From JANOSH01 sp031415695 (lineage in GTDB: Bacteria > Actinomycetota > Acidimicrobiia > Acidimicrobiales > Ilumatobacteraceae): a stretch of DNA of 64,000 nucleotides. Made by a program: the position numbers and the translations under genes. Numbering within the stretch: the first letter of the stretch is position 1; each line of letters begins with the position of its first letter. The stretch covers positions 124,001 to 188,000 of the forward strand of contig JANOSH010000047.1 in assembly GCA_031415695.1 (NCBI GenBank), in the 5' to 3' direction. Below are positions 8,577-17,211 of the stretch, piece by piece. The notes under the pieces were generated by a model. The model was given only the letters and a program-made list of their open reading frames with translations, was not told the origin of the DNA and did no database searches.

Positions 8577-8610
8577 ATCCCGCACTATAGGATATTCCCG
8601 CACAGTGGGA
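8577..8610 (-). promoter_or_regulatory. metF promoter with two near-palindromic TCCC-GGGA type boxes
   Basis: On the minus strand TATAGT (8589-8584) is a good -10 box, with 7 bases to ATG 8576, the spacing expected for a leaderless mRNA. Two 15-base copies beginning TCCCGCAC lie at 8578-8592 and 8596-8610 on the plus strand; both end in GGA. The 18-base period and the overlap with the -10/-35 region suggest an operator. A related sequence lies upstream of fhs. Confidence 0.4.
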
Positions 8611-8658
8611 AATGATTCGAACAGCTAACGCAGGGCAAAACGATGGGACACTGACTGC

Positions 8659-9438
8659 ATGAGTTCGCGATTGCTCTCGCTCGCCGCTGGCACCATCCTG
8701 GAAGCATCGCCCCCCGACTCCATTCTCGCTGCGGCCGAGGCTGGCTTTCCAGCGGTAGGTATCTGGTTCGACGCCGACACATGGTCGCCAGCGGTTGAAG
8801 CCGAGATTCGCCGTCGCCTCGACGCCACCGGTCTGGTCGCGCTCGACATCGAACCCATCATGCTTAGTGCCGACGGCGACCACGGCGAGCGAATCGTGCA
8901 GGCTGCCAAGGCCGTTGGCGCCAGAAACATTTTGGTAGCTAGCCGTGACAGCGACCACCAACGTGTCGCCGATCGACTGTCGCGTCTCGCCGATCTGGTT
9001 GACGACGCGCCCATTCGACTTTGCTTGGAGTTTCTGCCGGCATTGGGCGTGCGCTCGCTGTCAGAGGCCCTCGCCATCGTGCGACAGGTGAACTGCCCCA
9101 CCCTCGGCGTGCTTGTCGATAGCATCCACCTCTCGCGATCTGGCGGTGAGCCCAGCGATCTTGTCGGGGTCGAGCCGCACCTCCTGCCGTACCTGCAACT
9201 ATGCGACGCCCTGCCCCAACCGGTCGACTCCAGCCGTGCCGGATTACTCGACGAGGCACTCAATGGCCGGCTCCTCCCGGGTGAGGGAGCCCTGCCACTG
9301 AGCGAACTTCTTGCCGCCGTGCCAAACGTTGCACTGTCGATAGAACTCCGCTCCGCGGCGCTACGCGAAGCCTTCCCGGATGTGATCGACCGCGCCAAAG
9401 CCGTGTGGCGGGCCAGCCAGCCGTATGCGTCGCTCTAG
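8659..9438 (+). CDS. Sugar phosphate isomerase/epimerase-like TIM-barrel protein
   Basis: This 259-residue protein looks like the xylose-isomerase-like TIM barrel family. Visible strand-end residues include LDIEPIML, RNILVASRD, CLEFLPALG (Glu as metal ligand), VLVDSIHL (Asp-x2-His as metal ligands), YLQLCDA and LSIELRS near the end, the usual spacing of the two Glu, the Asp and the His that bind a divalent metal. Members isomerise keto sugars or open cyclic polyols. The substrate cannot be told. It is divergent from metF with 82 bases between the start codons, and its stop is 13 bases from a convergent oxidoreductase gene. Confidence 0.75.
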   Translation: MSSRLLSLAAGTILEASPPDSILAAAEAGFPAVGIWFDADTWSPAVEAEIRRRLDATGLVALDIEPIMLSADGDHGERIVQAAKAVGARNILVASRDSDHQRVADRLSRLADLVDDAPIRLCLEFLPALGVRSLSEALAIVRQVNCPTLGVLVDSIHLSRSGGEPSDLVGVEPHLLPYLQLCDALPQPVDSSRAGLLDEALNGRLLPGEGALPLSELLAAVPNVALSIELRSAALREAFPDVIDRAKAVWRASQPYASL

Positions 9439-9451
9439 CTGTTCCTCGACG

Positions 9452-10246
9452 TCAGGGCAACGTTGTGGTCACTACGCTGATGACGTCGTCAAGCGTGAAA
9501 CTCGGTTGCGTCTCGAAGATTGCCCACGTGGCGCCACGGCGCATGTAATCGCCAAGAGGCACATCGGGCGTGTTCATAACCGCAACGTCGAAACCATCAA
9601 GGTCACCGCGCAACTCGCGTATGAATGCCACAATCTCGCCGAGACGTTCGGCACCAATGACGGTAGGGCACAGGCCCTCGAATCGTGCGGCACGACGCAG
9701 TGGCGCAGTTGCTGCTCCACGTGTTGCTAGCCAGAACGGGATACGGGGCGATTGCGCACCGGTCGGCTCCAGGGTAATTCCATCGACGACGTAATGGCCG
9801 CCGCGATGTTCGACATGCTCGCCTCGAAGTAGGCGGTCGAGCACGTCGATGCCCTCGGTCAACATGGCGCCACGTACCTTGGGGTCGATCTCCTCGTCAG
9901 TACGGGTGAGCTCACCACCCGAGTCGACACCGAGTCCCAAACCCAGTGTCACTCGGCCGCGCGAGAGCAGATCGAGGGTCGCTGCCTCCCTTGCCAGCTT
10001 CAGCGGCCGACGGCGGGGGAGTGGGGTAACCATCGGCCCGAGTCGTACTCGATCCGTGGCCGCTGCAATCGCTGCGAGCATCACCCACGGGTCACTAATC
10101 ACGTTGGTCTGTTCTAGCGGGCGTAAGAGATGGTCCCACAAGAAGATGCCATCCCAACCGTGCGACTCGGCCAACACTGCGACCTCGACAAGCACGTGAG
10201 GGTCATGAAGCGCGGCGAACGGTGGAAGCGATAATGCATATTTCAT
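9452..10246 (-). CDS. LLM-class (luciferase-like) oxidoreductase, probably F420 or flavin dependent
   Basis: This 264-residue TIM-barrel protein begins MKYALSLPPF and has the family features GWDGIFLWDHLL, RVRLGPMVTPL, RRRPLKLAREAATLDLLSRGR and LGLGLG. These belong to the bacterial luciferase-like monooxygenase fold, many actinobacterial members of which use coenzyme F420. It is slightly short for the family. ATG 10246 is chosen because it begins exactly at the first beta strand; a longer frame back to 10444 adds sequence with no family match. It is divergent from a second luciferase-like gene. The substrate is unknown. Confidence 0.8.
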   Translation of the reverse strand: MKYALSLPPFAALHDPHVLVEVAVLAESHGWDGIFLWDHLLRPLEQTNVISDPWVMLAAIAAATDRVRLGPMVTPLPRRRPLKLAREAATLDLLSRGRVTLGLGLGVDSGGELTRTDEEIDPKVRGAMLTEGIDVLDRLLRGEHVEHRGGHYVVDGITLEPTGAQSPRIPFWLATRGAATAPLRRAARFEGLCPTVIGAERLGEIVAFIRELRGDLDGFDVAVMNTPDVPLGDYMRRGATWAIFETQPSFTLDDVISVVTTTLP

Positions 10247-10291
10247 AGGCTCGAACCTACCTCTGCAGCAGCATCGTGCTACGAAGAACCC

Positions 10292-11248
10292 ATGAGCGCA
10301 CATCCATTTCGTTTCTCTGTTCAGGCTTCGACTGCGGAGTCGGGTGCCGACTGGACCCGAATCGCCCGTCGCACCGAGGAACTTGGCTACAGCACACTCT
10401 TCATGGCCGATCACTACCAGGGTCCAGGCACGCACGGCGCCCAAGATCTCGCTGCTGTTCCGGCCATGGCGGCCGCAGCGGCAGTCACCACAACACTTCG
10501 AGTAGGCGCCCGCGTACTGTGTATCGACTATCGGCCGCCCGCCGTGTTGGCCAAAGAGATGGCCACCTTGGAATTCCTTTCAGGCGGTCGGCTCGAACTC
10601 GGTTTGGGCGCAGGTTGGGTCAAATCGGAATATGAGGCGATGGGAATACCGTTCGACTCCGCAGGTGTTCGCATCGATCGGCTCGCGGAAGTCACCACCT
10701 TCATCAAGGCCTTCTTCACCGGCGACGAACTCGACACGCGCGGAACCCACGTGACGGTCACCGGGTACAAAGGCACACCCGCACCGACGCAGAAGCCTCA
10801 TCCGCCCATCATGATTGGCGGTGGCGGCAAGCGGGTCCTACGCCTCGCCGGGGCACAGGCCGACATTGTCAGCTTCAACTTCAATAACCGTGCCGGTGTC
10901 GTGGGGCCCGACGGCGTTGGGTCTTCCACGGCCGAGGCCACCGACGAGAAGGTTCGATGGGTGCAGGAGGGTGCAGGTAGCCGCTTCGACGACATCGAAC
11001 TCGAAATCGGTGCGTATTTCACGGTCGTTACCGACGACGCAATAACGACCGCCGCGAAGATGGGTGCAATGTTCGGGCTCGATGGCGACGCGATGCTCGA
11101 TCACCCGAATGCGCTCATTGGTTCAGTCAACGAGATCTCGGACCGGTTGCAGCAGCGTCGTGATCGGTACGGCTTCAGTTATGTGAGTGTCAGCCAACGA
11201 AACATGGAGGCGTTTGCTCCGGTGGTCGAACTCTTGCACGGCCGATGA
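10292..11248 (+). CDS. LLM-class F420-dependent oxidoreductase
   Basis: This protein (318 aa) has the luciferase-like TIM-barrel motifs RTEELGYSTLFMADHY, RVGARVLCIDYRPPAVLAK, EFLSGGRLELGLGAGW and PPIMIGGGG. The GLGAGW segment and the glycine-rich IGGGG loop are typical of actinobacterial F420-dependent members. It probably transfers hydride between a small substrate and F420, but the substrate is not predictable. It faces away from 9452-10246 with 45 bases between starts, so the two related genes share a promoter region, and ends 17 bases before the phosphatase gene. Confidence 0.85.
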   Translation: MSAHPFRFSVQASTAESGADWTRIARRTEELGYSTLFMADHYQGPGTHGAQDLAAVPAMAAAAAVTTTLRVGARVLCIDYRPPAVLAKEMATLEFLSGGRLELGLGAGWVKSEYEAMGIPFDSAGVRIDRLAEVTTFIKAFFTGDELDTRGTHVTVTGYKGTPAPTQKPHPPIMIGGGGKRVLRLAGAQADIVSFNFNNRAGVVGPDGVGSSTAEATDEKVRWVQEGAGSRFDDIELEIGAYFTVVTDDAITTAAKMGAMFGLDGDAMLDHPNALIGSVNEISDRLQQRRDRYGFSYVSVSQRNMEAFAPVVELLHGR

Positions 11249-11265
11249 CCCGCTAGGTTCCCGAC

Positions 11266-12870
11266 ATGCCACCGATCTCACGGCGAATGTTCCTGTTGGG
11301 CACCACGGGTGTCCTTGCTGGCTGCGCGTCGGGAACAACTGCGCCTCAGACGACTCCAGTGGTGCCGATCGCGTCAGTCACCGCAGGCGCGGCGACTGTC
11401 CCGAGCAGCATCACCACTACGACGGCCCAGGCGCCTCTACTCGTAACGGACCCATTTTCGCTTGGCGTGGCGTCGGGAGACCCTCTCGCTACCAGCGTGA
11501 TCCTGTGGACCAGACTCGCGGGCGGGAACCAGGGGACAGGCCAGCAGTCGATCGAGGTGCGATGGGAAGTCGCAATCGACGCGTCGTTCACATCTCTGGC
11601 TGGGGCCGGCGTTGCGAGTGCGTCTGAGGCCGACGGATGGACCGTCCATGTCGACTGCACGCTTCCCCCGTCACCGACTAGATACTTCTATCGCTTTATG
11701 GCCGGGGGCCACACCAGTCCCGTCGGGCGCACCCGAACGGCACCGCCCGACGGCACCGAGGTCGCGTCGTGGCGATTTGGCTTCGGTTCGTGCCAACACT
11801 ATGAGACCGGCTTCTACAGCGCCCATGGCGACATTGCCTCACACCACCTCGACGCCTTCTTCTGGCTCGGCGACTACATCTACGAGTACGGCGCAAACCC
11901 GGTCGATCCGGCCGGCGGACGCGTGCGCGCACACACCGGGAGCAAGCTCACCACCGTCGACGACTACCGAGCCAGGTACGCCTTGTACAAGAGCGACCCC
12001 AACCTGCAAGCCGCCCACGCGTCGTGCCCCTGGTTTGTCACCTGGGACGACCACGAAGTCGAAAACAACTACGCAGCCAACCAGAGTGCAAACCCAGCGA
12101 CGGCGACGGCTGAGTTTCTAGCCCTGCGCGCTGCCGCGTACAAGGTGTGGTGGGAGAACATGCCGACCAGGCTGCCCCGACCCGTCTCGGCCGACTACAC
12201 CGTGTACCGACGATTTACGTGGGGGAATCTCGCCACGATTTCGCTGCTCGACGGTCGGCAGTATCGAAGCGACCAGGCGTGCGGTGACCGCGTCTTGTCA
12301 CTTGAACCCCCATGTGCCGAGGCGGCCGATGACGCGCGCACGATGCTCGGGGCTCAGCAGGAGGCGTGGTTGCTCGACGGTATAAGCGCCTCGTCGACGG
12401 CATGGAACGTCGTCGGTAATCAGACCGTGATGTCGGACGCCACGCTCAACGGCGCGGTGCTGAACTTCGACCAATGGGATGGATATCCCGCGGCGCGACG
12501 CCGATTACTCGGTGGCATCGAGGCGGCCAAGAAAACGAATGTGGTTGTGCTCACCGGTGACATTCATTTTGCCGGTGTCGGCACCGTGACGACTGGAGCC
12601 GAACGGCGAAGTGTTGCCACCGAGTTCGTGGGAACATCCATCTCGTCGGTCAGGTCGTTACCAGCCGGAGCCGAGGCTGCGCTGAGTGCCATTCCCGACC
12701 TGAAGTACCTCAACGCTAAGTATCGCGGGTGGTCCCTTTGTGAGGTGACACCAACGTCGTGGACAACAACGTTTCGCATCGTTGACGATGTACTGCGACC
12801 CAACGCCACGCTGTCGTCCGACGCCACTTTTCGGGTCACCCCCGACAAACCCGGCGCTACTCGCATCTGA
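11266..12870 (+). CDS. phoD: PhoD-like alkaline phosphatase, Tat-exported lipoprotein
   Basis: This protein (534 aa) starts with a twin-arginine signal, SRRMFLLG at residues 5-12, and a lipobox LAGC ending at C20, followed by a Thr/Ala-rich linker. It should be folded in the cytoplasm, exported by Tat and lipid-anchored. The mature part has the PhoD N-terminal domain (DPFSLGVASGDPL) and metal-site motifs FGFGSCQHYETG, FWLGDYIYEYG, TWDDHEVENNY, VVGNQTVM and LTGDIHFA. PhoD enzymes hydrolyse phosphate mono- and diesters with Ca and Fe, so it probably scavenges phosphate. No Pho box could be assigned by eye. Its stop is 32 bases from the convergent acyl-CoA synthetase. Confidence 0.92.
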   Translation: MPPISRRMFLLGTTGVLAGCASGTTAPQTTPVVPIASVTAGAATVPSSITTTTAQAPLLVTDPFSLGVASGDPLATSVILWTRLAGGNQGTGQQSIEVRWEVAIDASFTSLAGAGVASASEADGWTVHVDCTLPPSPTRYFYRFMAGGHTSPVGRTRTAPPDGTEVASWRFGFGSCQHYETGFYSAHGDIASHHLDAFFWLGDYIYEYGANPVDPAGGRVRAHTGSKLTTVDDYRARYALYKSDPNLQAAHASCPWFVTWDDHEVENNYAANQSANPATATAEFLALRAAAYKVWWENMPTRLPRPVSADYTVYRRFTWGNLATISLLDGRQYRSDQACGDRVLSLEPPCAEAADDARTMLGAQQEAWLLDGISASSTAWNVVGNQTVMSDATLNGAVLNFDQWDGYPAARRRLLGGIEAAKKTNVVVLTGDIHFAGVGTVTTGAERRSVATEFVGTSISSVRSLPAGAEAALSAIPDLKYLNAKYRGWSLCEVTPTSWTTTFRIVDDVLRPNATLSSDATFRVTPDKPGATRI

Positions 12871-12902
12871 GCAACGCTGTCGCCAGCAACGGCGTGGCCG
12901 GG

Positions 12903-14411
12903 TCAGCGAATCGGTTTCGACGTCGAGGGAAGGTCGGCGTACTCGGCCCGCAAGGTGCGCTTGAGAACTTTGCCCGACATGTTGCGGGGGAGCGGCTCGC
13001 TGCGAACCACCAGGTAGCGGGGCACTTTGAAGTCGGCCAGTTTGTTGGCGCACGCAGCCAGCACTTGCTCGCCGCTAATGGCGGCAAGCGCCGTCACGGC
13101 TATGACAGCCGGAGCCTCGCCCCACCGCATGTCGGGTACGCCGATGACCGCGAGCTCAACAACGCCGGGCAGGCCAGACAAGACGCGCTCGATCTCGGCG
13201 GGGTACACGTTGAGCCCGCCCGTTATGAGCATGTCCTTGGCCCGGTCGACGACATACAGGTATCCCTCGTCGTCTAACCGGCCGATATCTCCGGTTCGAA
13301 GCCATCCACCCGCCAGAATGGTTTCGGCGGTGGCCTCGGGGTTGTTCCAATACCTGTCCATGACGTTCGGACCACGAAGCTGAATCTCGCCGAGATCTCC
13401 GGCGGGCACCTCACGGCCGTCGTCGTCGGCGATTCGAACCGACTGGTGAACCATTGGAACCCCGGCCGAACCGAGCTTGCGTAAGGCGTCACGAGCTGGC
13501 AGAACAGTTCCCGAGGCGGTTGCTTCGGTAAGCGTGTAGCTCTGCAACATCGGGATGCCGCGAGTTTGCACTTGAGCGAGAAGCCCCGGGGGCACTACTG
13601 CGCCCCCCGAGCAGGCGATCTTCCAGGCCGACAGGTCGACGTGGTTCCAACGAGGATGATCGACGAGCGCTTGAAAGATTGCAGGAACCGCCATAAAGGC
13701 GGTGATGCCCTGATCAGCTAGGAGTTCGATCGAACGATCGGGAAGAAAGCTTCTCTCGAGCACCAATCGGGCACCCGCCCAATAGGCCATTTGCCAGACC
13801 GCAAACCCGCCGGTGAACGCCAAGGGAAACGGCAGCAACATCCGGTCGTCTTGCCCGAATCCGACCGATTGAGCCCACGCCTGACCGGTGGCATTCCATC
13901 CTGCGTGGGTATGAACCGCACCCTTCGGGTCACCAGTGGTGCCCGACGTATAACAAATCATCGCCCCGTCATCTGGATGAACCACGATGGCGGTAACGGG
14001 TACAACTGATCGTTCAACGTCTAGATCCTCGGCCCACAGGACCGGTTGTCGATCGAGCACGTCACGCAGACCATCGGCCAGCGCTGCCTCTCCTACGACG
14101 ATGGAACACCCGGCATCGTTAACGACGTAGGCAACTTCAGGTGCCGTGTAGCGCACGTTCAGTGGAACCGCGAGTGCACCAATCTTCCAGCACGCCAGAC
14201 ATACATCGATGAACTCAGGTCGGTTCAGCAACAAGAGGCCGACACGGTCGCCATGCACAATCCCTCGTGCGATGAGCCCGGCTGCTAACTGATCGGTTCG
14301 CGAATCCAACTCGGCCCAGGTCGTCGTGGCGTCCTCAAAGATCAGCGCAACCGCGTCGGGTTTCCAGCGCGACCAATATCGAACAATGTCAGCGAGCATG
14401 GCGTTCACCAT
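12903..14411 (-). CDS. AMP-binding acyl-CoA synthetase
   Basis: This 502-residue protein activates a carboxylic acid with ATP and CoA. The AMP-binding motif MICYTSGTTGDPKGAVHTH is near residue 155, followed by SYTLTEATA, GWLRTGDIGRLDDEGYLYVVDR (interdomain hinge; Asp binding ribose), and the C-terminal catalytic Lys region LPRNMSGKVLKRTLR. Length and motifs fit fatty-acyl or aromatic-acid CoA ligases; the substrate cannot be fixed. ATG 14411 begins only 28 bases from the divergent enoyl-CoA hydratase, which suggests joint control and a shared role in acid degradation. A second in-frame ATG four codons later is possible. Confidence 0.9.
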   Translation of the reverse strand: MVNAMLADIVRYWSRWKPDAVALIFEDATTTWAELDSRTDQLAAGLIARGIVHGDRVGLLLLNRPEFIDVCLACWKIGALAVPLNVRYTAPEVAYVVNDAGCSIVVGEAALADGLRDVLDRQPVLWAEDLDVERSVVPVTAIVVHPDDGAMICYTSGTTGDPKGAVHTHAGWNATGQAWAQSVGFGQDDRMLLPFPLAFTGGFAVWQMAYWAGARLVLERSFLPDRSIELLADQGITAFMAVPAIFQALVDHPRWNHVDLSAWKIACSGGAVVPPGLLAQVQTRGIPMLQSYTLTEATASGTVLPARDALRKLGSAGVPMVHQSVRIADDDGREVPAGDLGEIQLRGPNVMDRYWNNPEATAETILAGGWLRTGDIGRLDDEGYLYVVDRAKDMLITGGLNVYPAEIERVLSGLPGVVELAVIGVPDMRWGEAPAVIAVTALAAISGEQVLAACANKLADFKVPRYLVVRSEPLPRNMSGKVLKRTLRAEYADLPSTSKPIR

Positions 14412-14427
14412 TGCATCCTGCAGCGTC

Positions 14428-14433
14428 TACGGT
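14428..14433 (+). promoter_or_regulatory. Probable -10 box for a leaderless enoyl-CoA hydratase mRNA
   Basis: TACGGT fits the TAnnnT -10 pattern and ends 6 bases before ATG 14440, the spacing expected if transcription begins at the start codon. No convincing ribosome site precedes that ATG. Confidence 0.4.
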
Positions 14434-14439
14434 CGCACT

Positions 14440-15222
14440 ATGACGTCACATATTCGATACCACACCGATGGAAAAGTTGGAACCGTCACAATCGACCGCC
14501 CTGAAAAGCGAAACGCGATGACGTACGCCATGTTGGGTGAGTTTATCCGAATCGTTGCCGACGCCGACGCCGACCCAAGCACGGTCGTCATCGTTATCAC
14601 CGGTGTTCCTGGCGCGTTTTGCGCCGGCACCGACCTCGCCGACTTGGCTACCGTCCCCGGCACCGACAGGGGTTTGCGCGGCGCAAGCCACGAACAGGCA
14701 AAATGGTGGCCGTTAGCCCAATGCACCAAGCCAACTATCTGTGCCATCGACGGCCCGGCAGTGGGTATGGGTGCCGAATTCACATCGCAATGCGATCTGC
14801 GAATTGCCTCGACCAATGCCCGATTTGCGTGGAACTTTGTCCATCGCGGGCTCGTCCCCGACACGGGAGCCGGAACATGGATCCTTCCTCGCATACTCGG
14901 TGCGCAACAGGCGTTCCGGCTCTTGTACACGGGCGAGATGATCGACGCTAGCGAAGCGCTGCGACTCGGCTATGTGCTCGATGTCGTAGCGTCCGCTGAC
15001 TTGGCCAGCCGAGTAAATTCGCTTGCCGCAACCATCGCCTCTGGCTCTCCCCACAGCCTGCGGCTCATCAAAGAGTTGGTGACCGATGGCTACACGTCAC
15101 CGGTTGCCGAGCACATGGAGCGGCACACTCACGCGCTCGCGGCCTGCTTTAGATCCGATGACCATCGTGAGGGAGTCGCATCGTTTCTCGAGCGCCGCCC
15201 GGCTCGTTTCGTTGGGCACTGA
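14440..15222 (+). CDS. Enoyl-CoA hydratase/isomerase family protein
   Basis: This 260-residue crotonase-fold protein has the classic segments VTIDRPEKRNAM, FCAGTDLADL (oxyanion hole and CoA pocket), IDGPAVGMGAEFTSQCDLRIA, and RGLVPDTGAGTWILPRILG. The Glu usually acting as general base in hydratases is replaced in the FAWNFVHRGLVPD segment by an Asp after the Pro, so isomerase or hydrolase activity is possible. ATG 14440 begins directly at the first strand; a longer frame to 14326 would run back through the divergent synthetase gene. It is likely to act with that synthetase on an acyl-CoA. Confidence 0.88.
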   Translation: MTSHIRYHTDGKVGTVTIDRPEKRNAMTYAMLGEFIRIVADADADPSTVVIVITGVPGAFCAGTDLADLATVPGTDRGLRGASHEQAKWWPLAQCTKPTICAIDGPAVGMGAEFTSQCDLRIASTNARFAWNFVHRGLVPDTGAGTWILPRILGAQQAFRLLYTGEMIDASEALRLGYVLDVVASADLASRVNSLAATIASGSPHSLRLIKELVTDGYTSPVAEHMERHTHALAACFRSDDHREGVASFLERRPARFVGH

Positions 15223-15252
15223 CAGGCGGCTGCGCAGGTTGCTGGACAGAGA

Positions 15253-15326
15253 TGGAGCGGATAGGGAGAATCGAACTCCCGTCTTCAGGATGGAAACCTG
15301 AGGGCCTACCATTGACCGATATCCGC
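15253..15326 (-). tRNA. tRNA-Gly (anticodon UCC)
   Basis: The minus strand folds into a standard cloverleaf: acceptor GCGGATA with TATCCGC, D-arm with AATGGTAG, anticodon stem TCAGG/CCTGA enclosing TTTCCAT (anticodon TCC), T-arm CGGGAG-TTCGATT-CTCCC. The discriminator is T and the 3' CCA is encoded (15255-15253). It reads GGA and possibly GGG codons. Confidence 0.95.
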
Positions 15327-15395
15327 ACGACGGCATATTCCGACGGCACCGCTAGTGTACCGCCGGTTCTACCGACTTTGCAGGACAAGCCTGCT

Positions 15396-15472
15396 TGGTC
15401 GGGCTGGTGAGACTCGAACTCACGACCCCCGCGTCCCAAACGCGGTGCGCTAGCCAACTGCGCTACAGCCCG
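15396..15472 (-). tRNA. tRNA-Pro (anticodon UGG)
   Basis: The minus strand gives acceptor CGGGCTG with CAGCCCG, D-arm with AGTTGGCTAGC, anticodon stem CCGCG/CGCGG around TTTGGGA (anticodon TGG), and T-arm GTGAG-TTCGAGT-CTCAC. The discriminator is A and CCA is encoded (15398-15396). It lies 69 bases upstream of tRNA-Gly on the same strand; both may be cotranscribed. Confidence 0.95.
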
Positions 15473-15528
15473 GAGCAAAGAACTCTAGCGGGCTTGTGGT
15501 CGTATCGTGCGGCCATTATGTGGCGAAG

Positions 15529-15786
15529 TCACGGCTTCTTGGCCAGACGCTTAGCCGCCTTGCCGATTGGCGCTAGTTGACGACCATCGAGATCGGCCAC
15601 TTCAGCGCCGTTTGTGAACAAGACCCGGTACCGCAGCCAGTTGAAGCCGTTGGCAAGAATGACCTTGCCCTCGGTGCCTTCGGGGACCGATTCGAGGTCG
15701 ATAGTCGTAACGACCTTGTCGCCGCGCCGCAGGCTGAGCTGGTTGGCATGGGGCTTGGCAAGGCTGTGGGGTTTCCAGTCGGGCAT
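15529..15786 (-). CDS. Conserved small basic protein of unknown function
   Basis: This 85-residue protein begins MPDWKPHSLAKPHANQ and ends in a basic tail (KAAKRLAKKP). Its pattern of alternating hydrophobic residues (KVVTTIDLESV, GKVILANGF, YRVLFTNG) suggests a small beta-barrel, perhaps SH3-like, possibly nucleic-acid binding; no function is recognised. ATG 15786 is preferred because a longer frame back to 16077 would lie antisense inside tig with no plausible protein sequence. It is divergent from tig by 84 bases and follows the two tRNA genes on the same strand. Codon use looks like that of real genes here. Confidence 0.65.
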   Translation of the reverse strand: MPDWKPHSLAKPHANQLSLRRGDKVVTTIDLESVPEGTEGKVILANGFNWLRYRVLFTNGAEVADLDGRQLAPIGKAAKRLAKKP

Positions 15787-15870
15787 AGCCCCTGTAGCCT
15801 GCCACAAATGAGCAGTTCGCACCGGAAAGCGAACGGCAGCGCCACGGGCCAGTAGACTGCCGTCTTCGTT

Positions 15871-17211
15871 ATGCGCTCCTTCGTCGAGCCCCTTGAGGGC
15901 AACAAAGTCAAAGTCTGTGTCGAGGTCGATGAAGTCGAGTTCGAGACCGACATCAACGCCGCGTTCCGCAAGATCGCTCTCGAGGTTCGGCTGCCTGGGT
16001 TCCGCCCCGGTAAAGCTCCCCGAAAGGTTCTTGAGTCGCGTATCGGCCTCGCTCCGGCGCGCCAGCAGGCGCTTCAAGATGGCCTGTCGGGTTACTTGGC
16101 CCGAGCGGTCAAAGAGAACTCGGTCGACATCATTGCGCCTCCCGAAGTCGAGGTCACTGCCGGCGAAGAGGCTGGTCCCATTAGCTTCGAGGCCATCGTG
16201 CAGGTCAGGCCCAAGGTGTTGGTGCCCGGCTACGCCGGCCTTCGAGTCGAGATGCCGTCACCCGAACTCACCGACGATGAAGCCAAAGGCCCCATCGACA
16301 ACGAACTGCGTCGGCACGGTTCGCTCCAAGCAGTCGAACGGCCCGCGGTCCGCGGCGATCAGGTCACCATCGACCTTGCCGCCTACCGAGACGGTGAGCC
16401 CGTTGCTGGCCTCAACACCGACGATTGGCTGTACGAGGTTGGCAAGGGCTGGGTTGCTGCTGGGTTCGACGACGAGCTAGTCGGCACGACTCCTGGCGAT
16501 ACCAAGACGTTTACGTCGTTGCCGTCGGGAACCGACGACCCCGCCGAGTTCACATTCACCGTCAAGGGTGTTCAGGAAATGGTGCTGCCTGAGCTTACCG
16601 ACGAGTGGGTTGCCGACAACGTTGGCGAATTCAACACTGTCGAGGCGTGGAAGGCATCGGCCCGCGACCGGCTTTCGCTCATGAAGCGTGCGCAGGCGAG
16701 CCGTGCCCTAGTCGAGCAGACCACTAGCGCGCTGGCCGATCTTGTCGATGACGAGATGCCCGAGGCACTTATCAACCACGACTTCCAATATCGCGCTCAG
16801 AACTTCATCGAGCAGATTCAAAGCCAAGGCATTCCCTTCGAGCAGTACCTGCAGATCACCGGGCAAGACCAGAGACAACTCATCGACAGCATCCGCGAGT
16901 CATCGGTCCGCGCCGTCAAGGTCGACGTCGCCTTGCGTGCAGTAGCCGACGCCGAAGGCCTTTCGGCCGACGACGACGACGTCGCGGCCGAATACGAACG
17001 TATTGCTTCTCAGGTCGGCCAGAAGGTTCAAGCAGTGCGTAAGGCGTACGAGAAGAACGATGGCGTCGACGACTTGAAGACCGAATTACGCAAGCGCAAG
17101 GCAATGGACCTTCTGCTCGATAGAGTCGAAGTCGTTGACCCCGAGGGTCATCCAATCGAACGGTCGCTCTTCATGTTGAACAGCGACTCTGTAGGCGGCG
17201 AGGAGGCCTAG
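15871..17211 (+). CDS. tig: Trigger factor, ribosome-associated chaperone and peptidyl-prolyl isomerase
   Basis: This protein (446 aa) binds ribosomal protein L23 at the tunnel exit and holds nascent chains. The ribosome-binding signature GFRPGKAP is at residues 43-50 in the N-terminal domain. The FKBP-type prolyl isomerase domain follows, with GDQVTIDLAAYRDGEPV and EFTFTVKGVQEMVLPELTDE; the C-terminal alpha-helical arms fill the rest (DEMPEALINHDFQYR, MDLLLDRVEV). A TAGACT -10-like box lies 12 bases before ATG 15871. clpP begins immediately after its stop. The tig-clpP-clpX order is a common protein-folding and degradation operon. Confidence 0.97.
   Translation: MRSFVEPLEGNKVKVCVEVDEVEFETDINAAFRKIALEVRLPGFRPGKAPRKVLESRIGLAPARQQALQDGLSGYLARAVKENSVDIIAPPEVEVTAGEEAGPISFEAIVQVRPKVLVPGYAGLRVEMPSPELTDDEAKGPIDNELRRHGSLQAVERPAVRGDQVTIDLAAYRDGEPVAGLNTDDWLYEVGKGWVAAGFDDELVGTTPGDTKTFTSLPSGTDDPAEFTFTVKGVQEMVLPELTDEWVADNVGEFNTVEAWKASARDRLSLMKRAQASRALVEQTTSALADLVDDEMPEALINHDFQYRAQNFIEQIQSQGIPFEQYLQITGQDQRQLIDSIRESSVRAVKVDVALRAVADAEGLSADDDDVAAEYERIASQVGQKVQAVRKAYEKNDGVDDLKTELRKRKAMDLLLDRVEVVDPEGHPIERSLFMLNSDSVGGEEA

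Noticed and set aside
15787..16077. Longer reverse frame giving the small protein at 15529 an extra ~97 residues
   Set aside because: The added part is antisense to tig and looks like its shadow; the protein-like sequence begins at ATG 15786.
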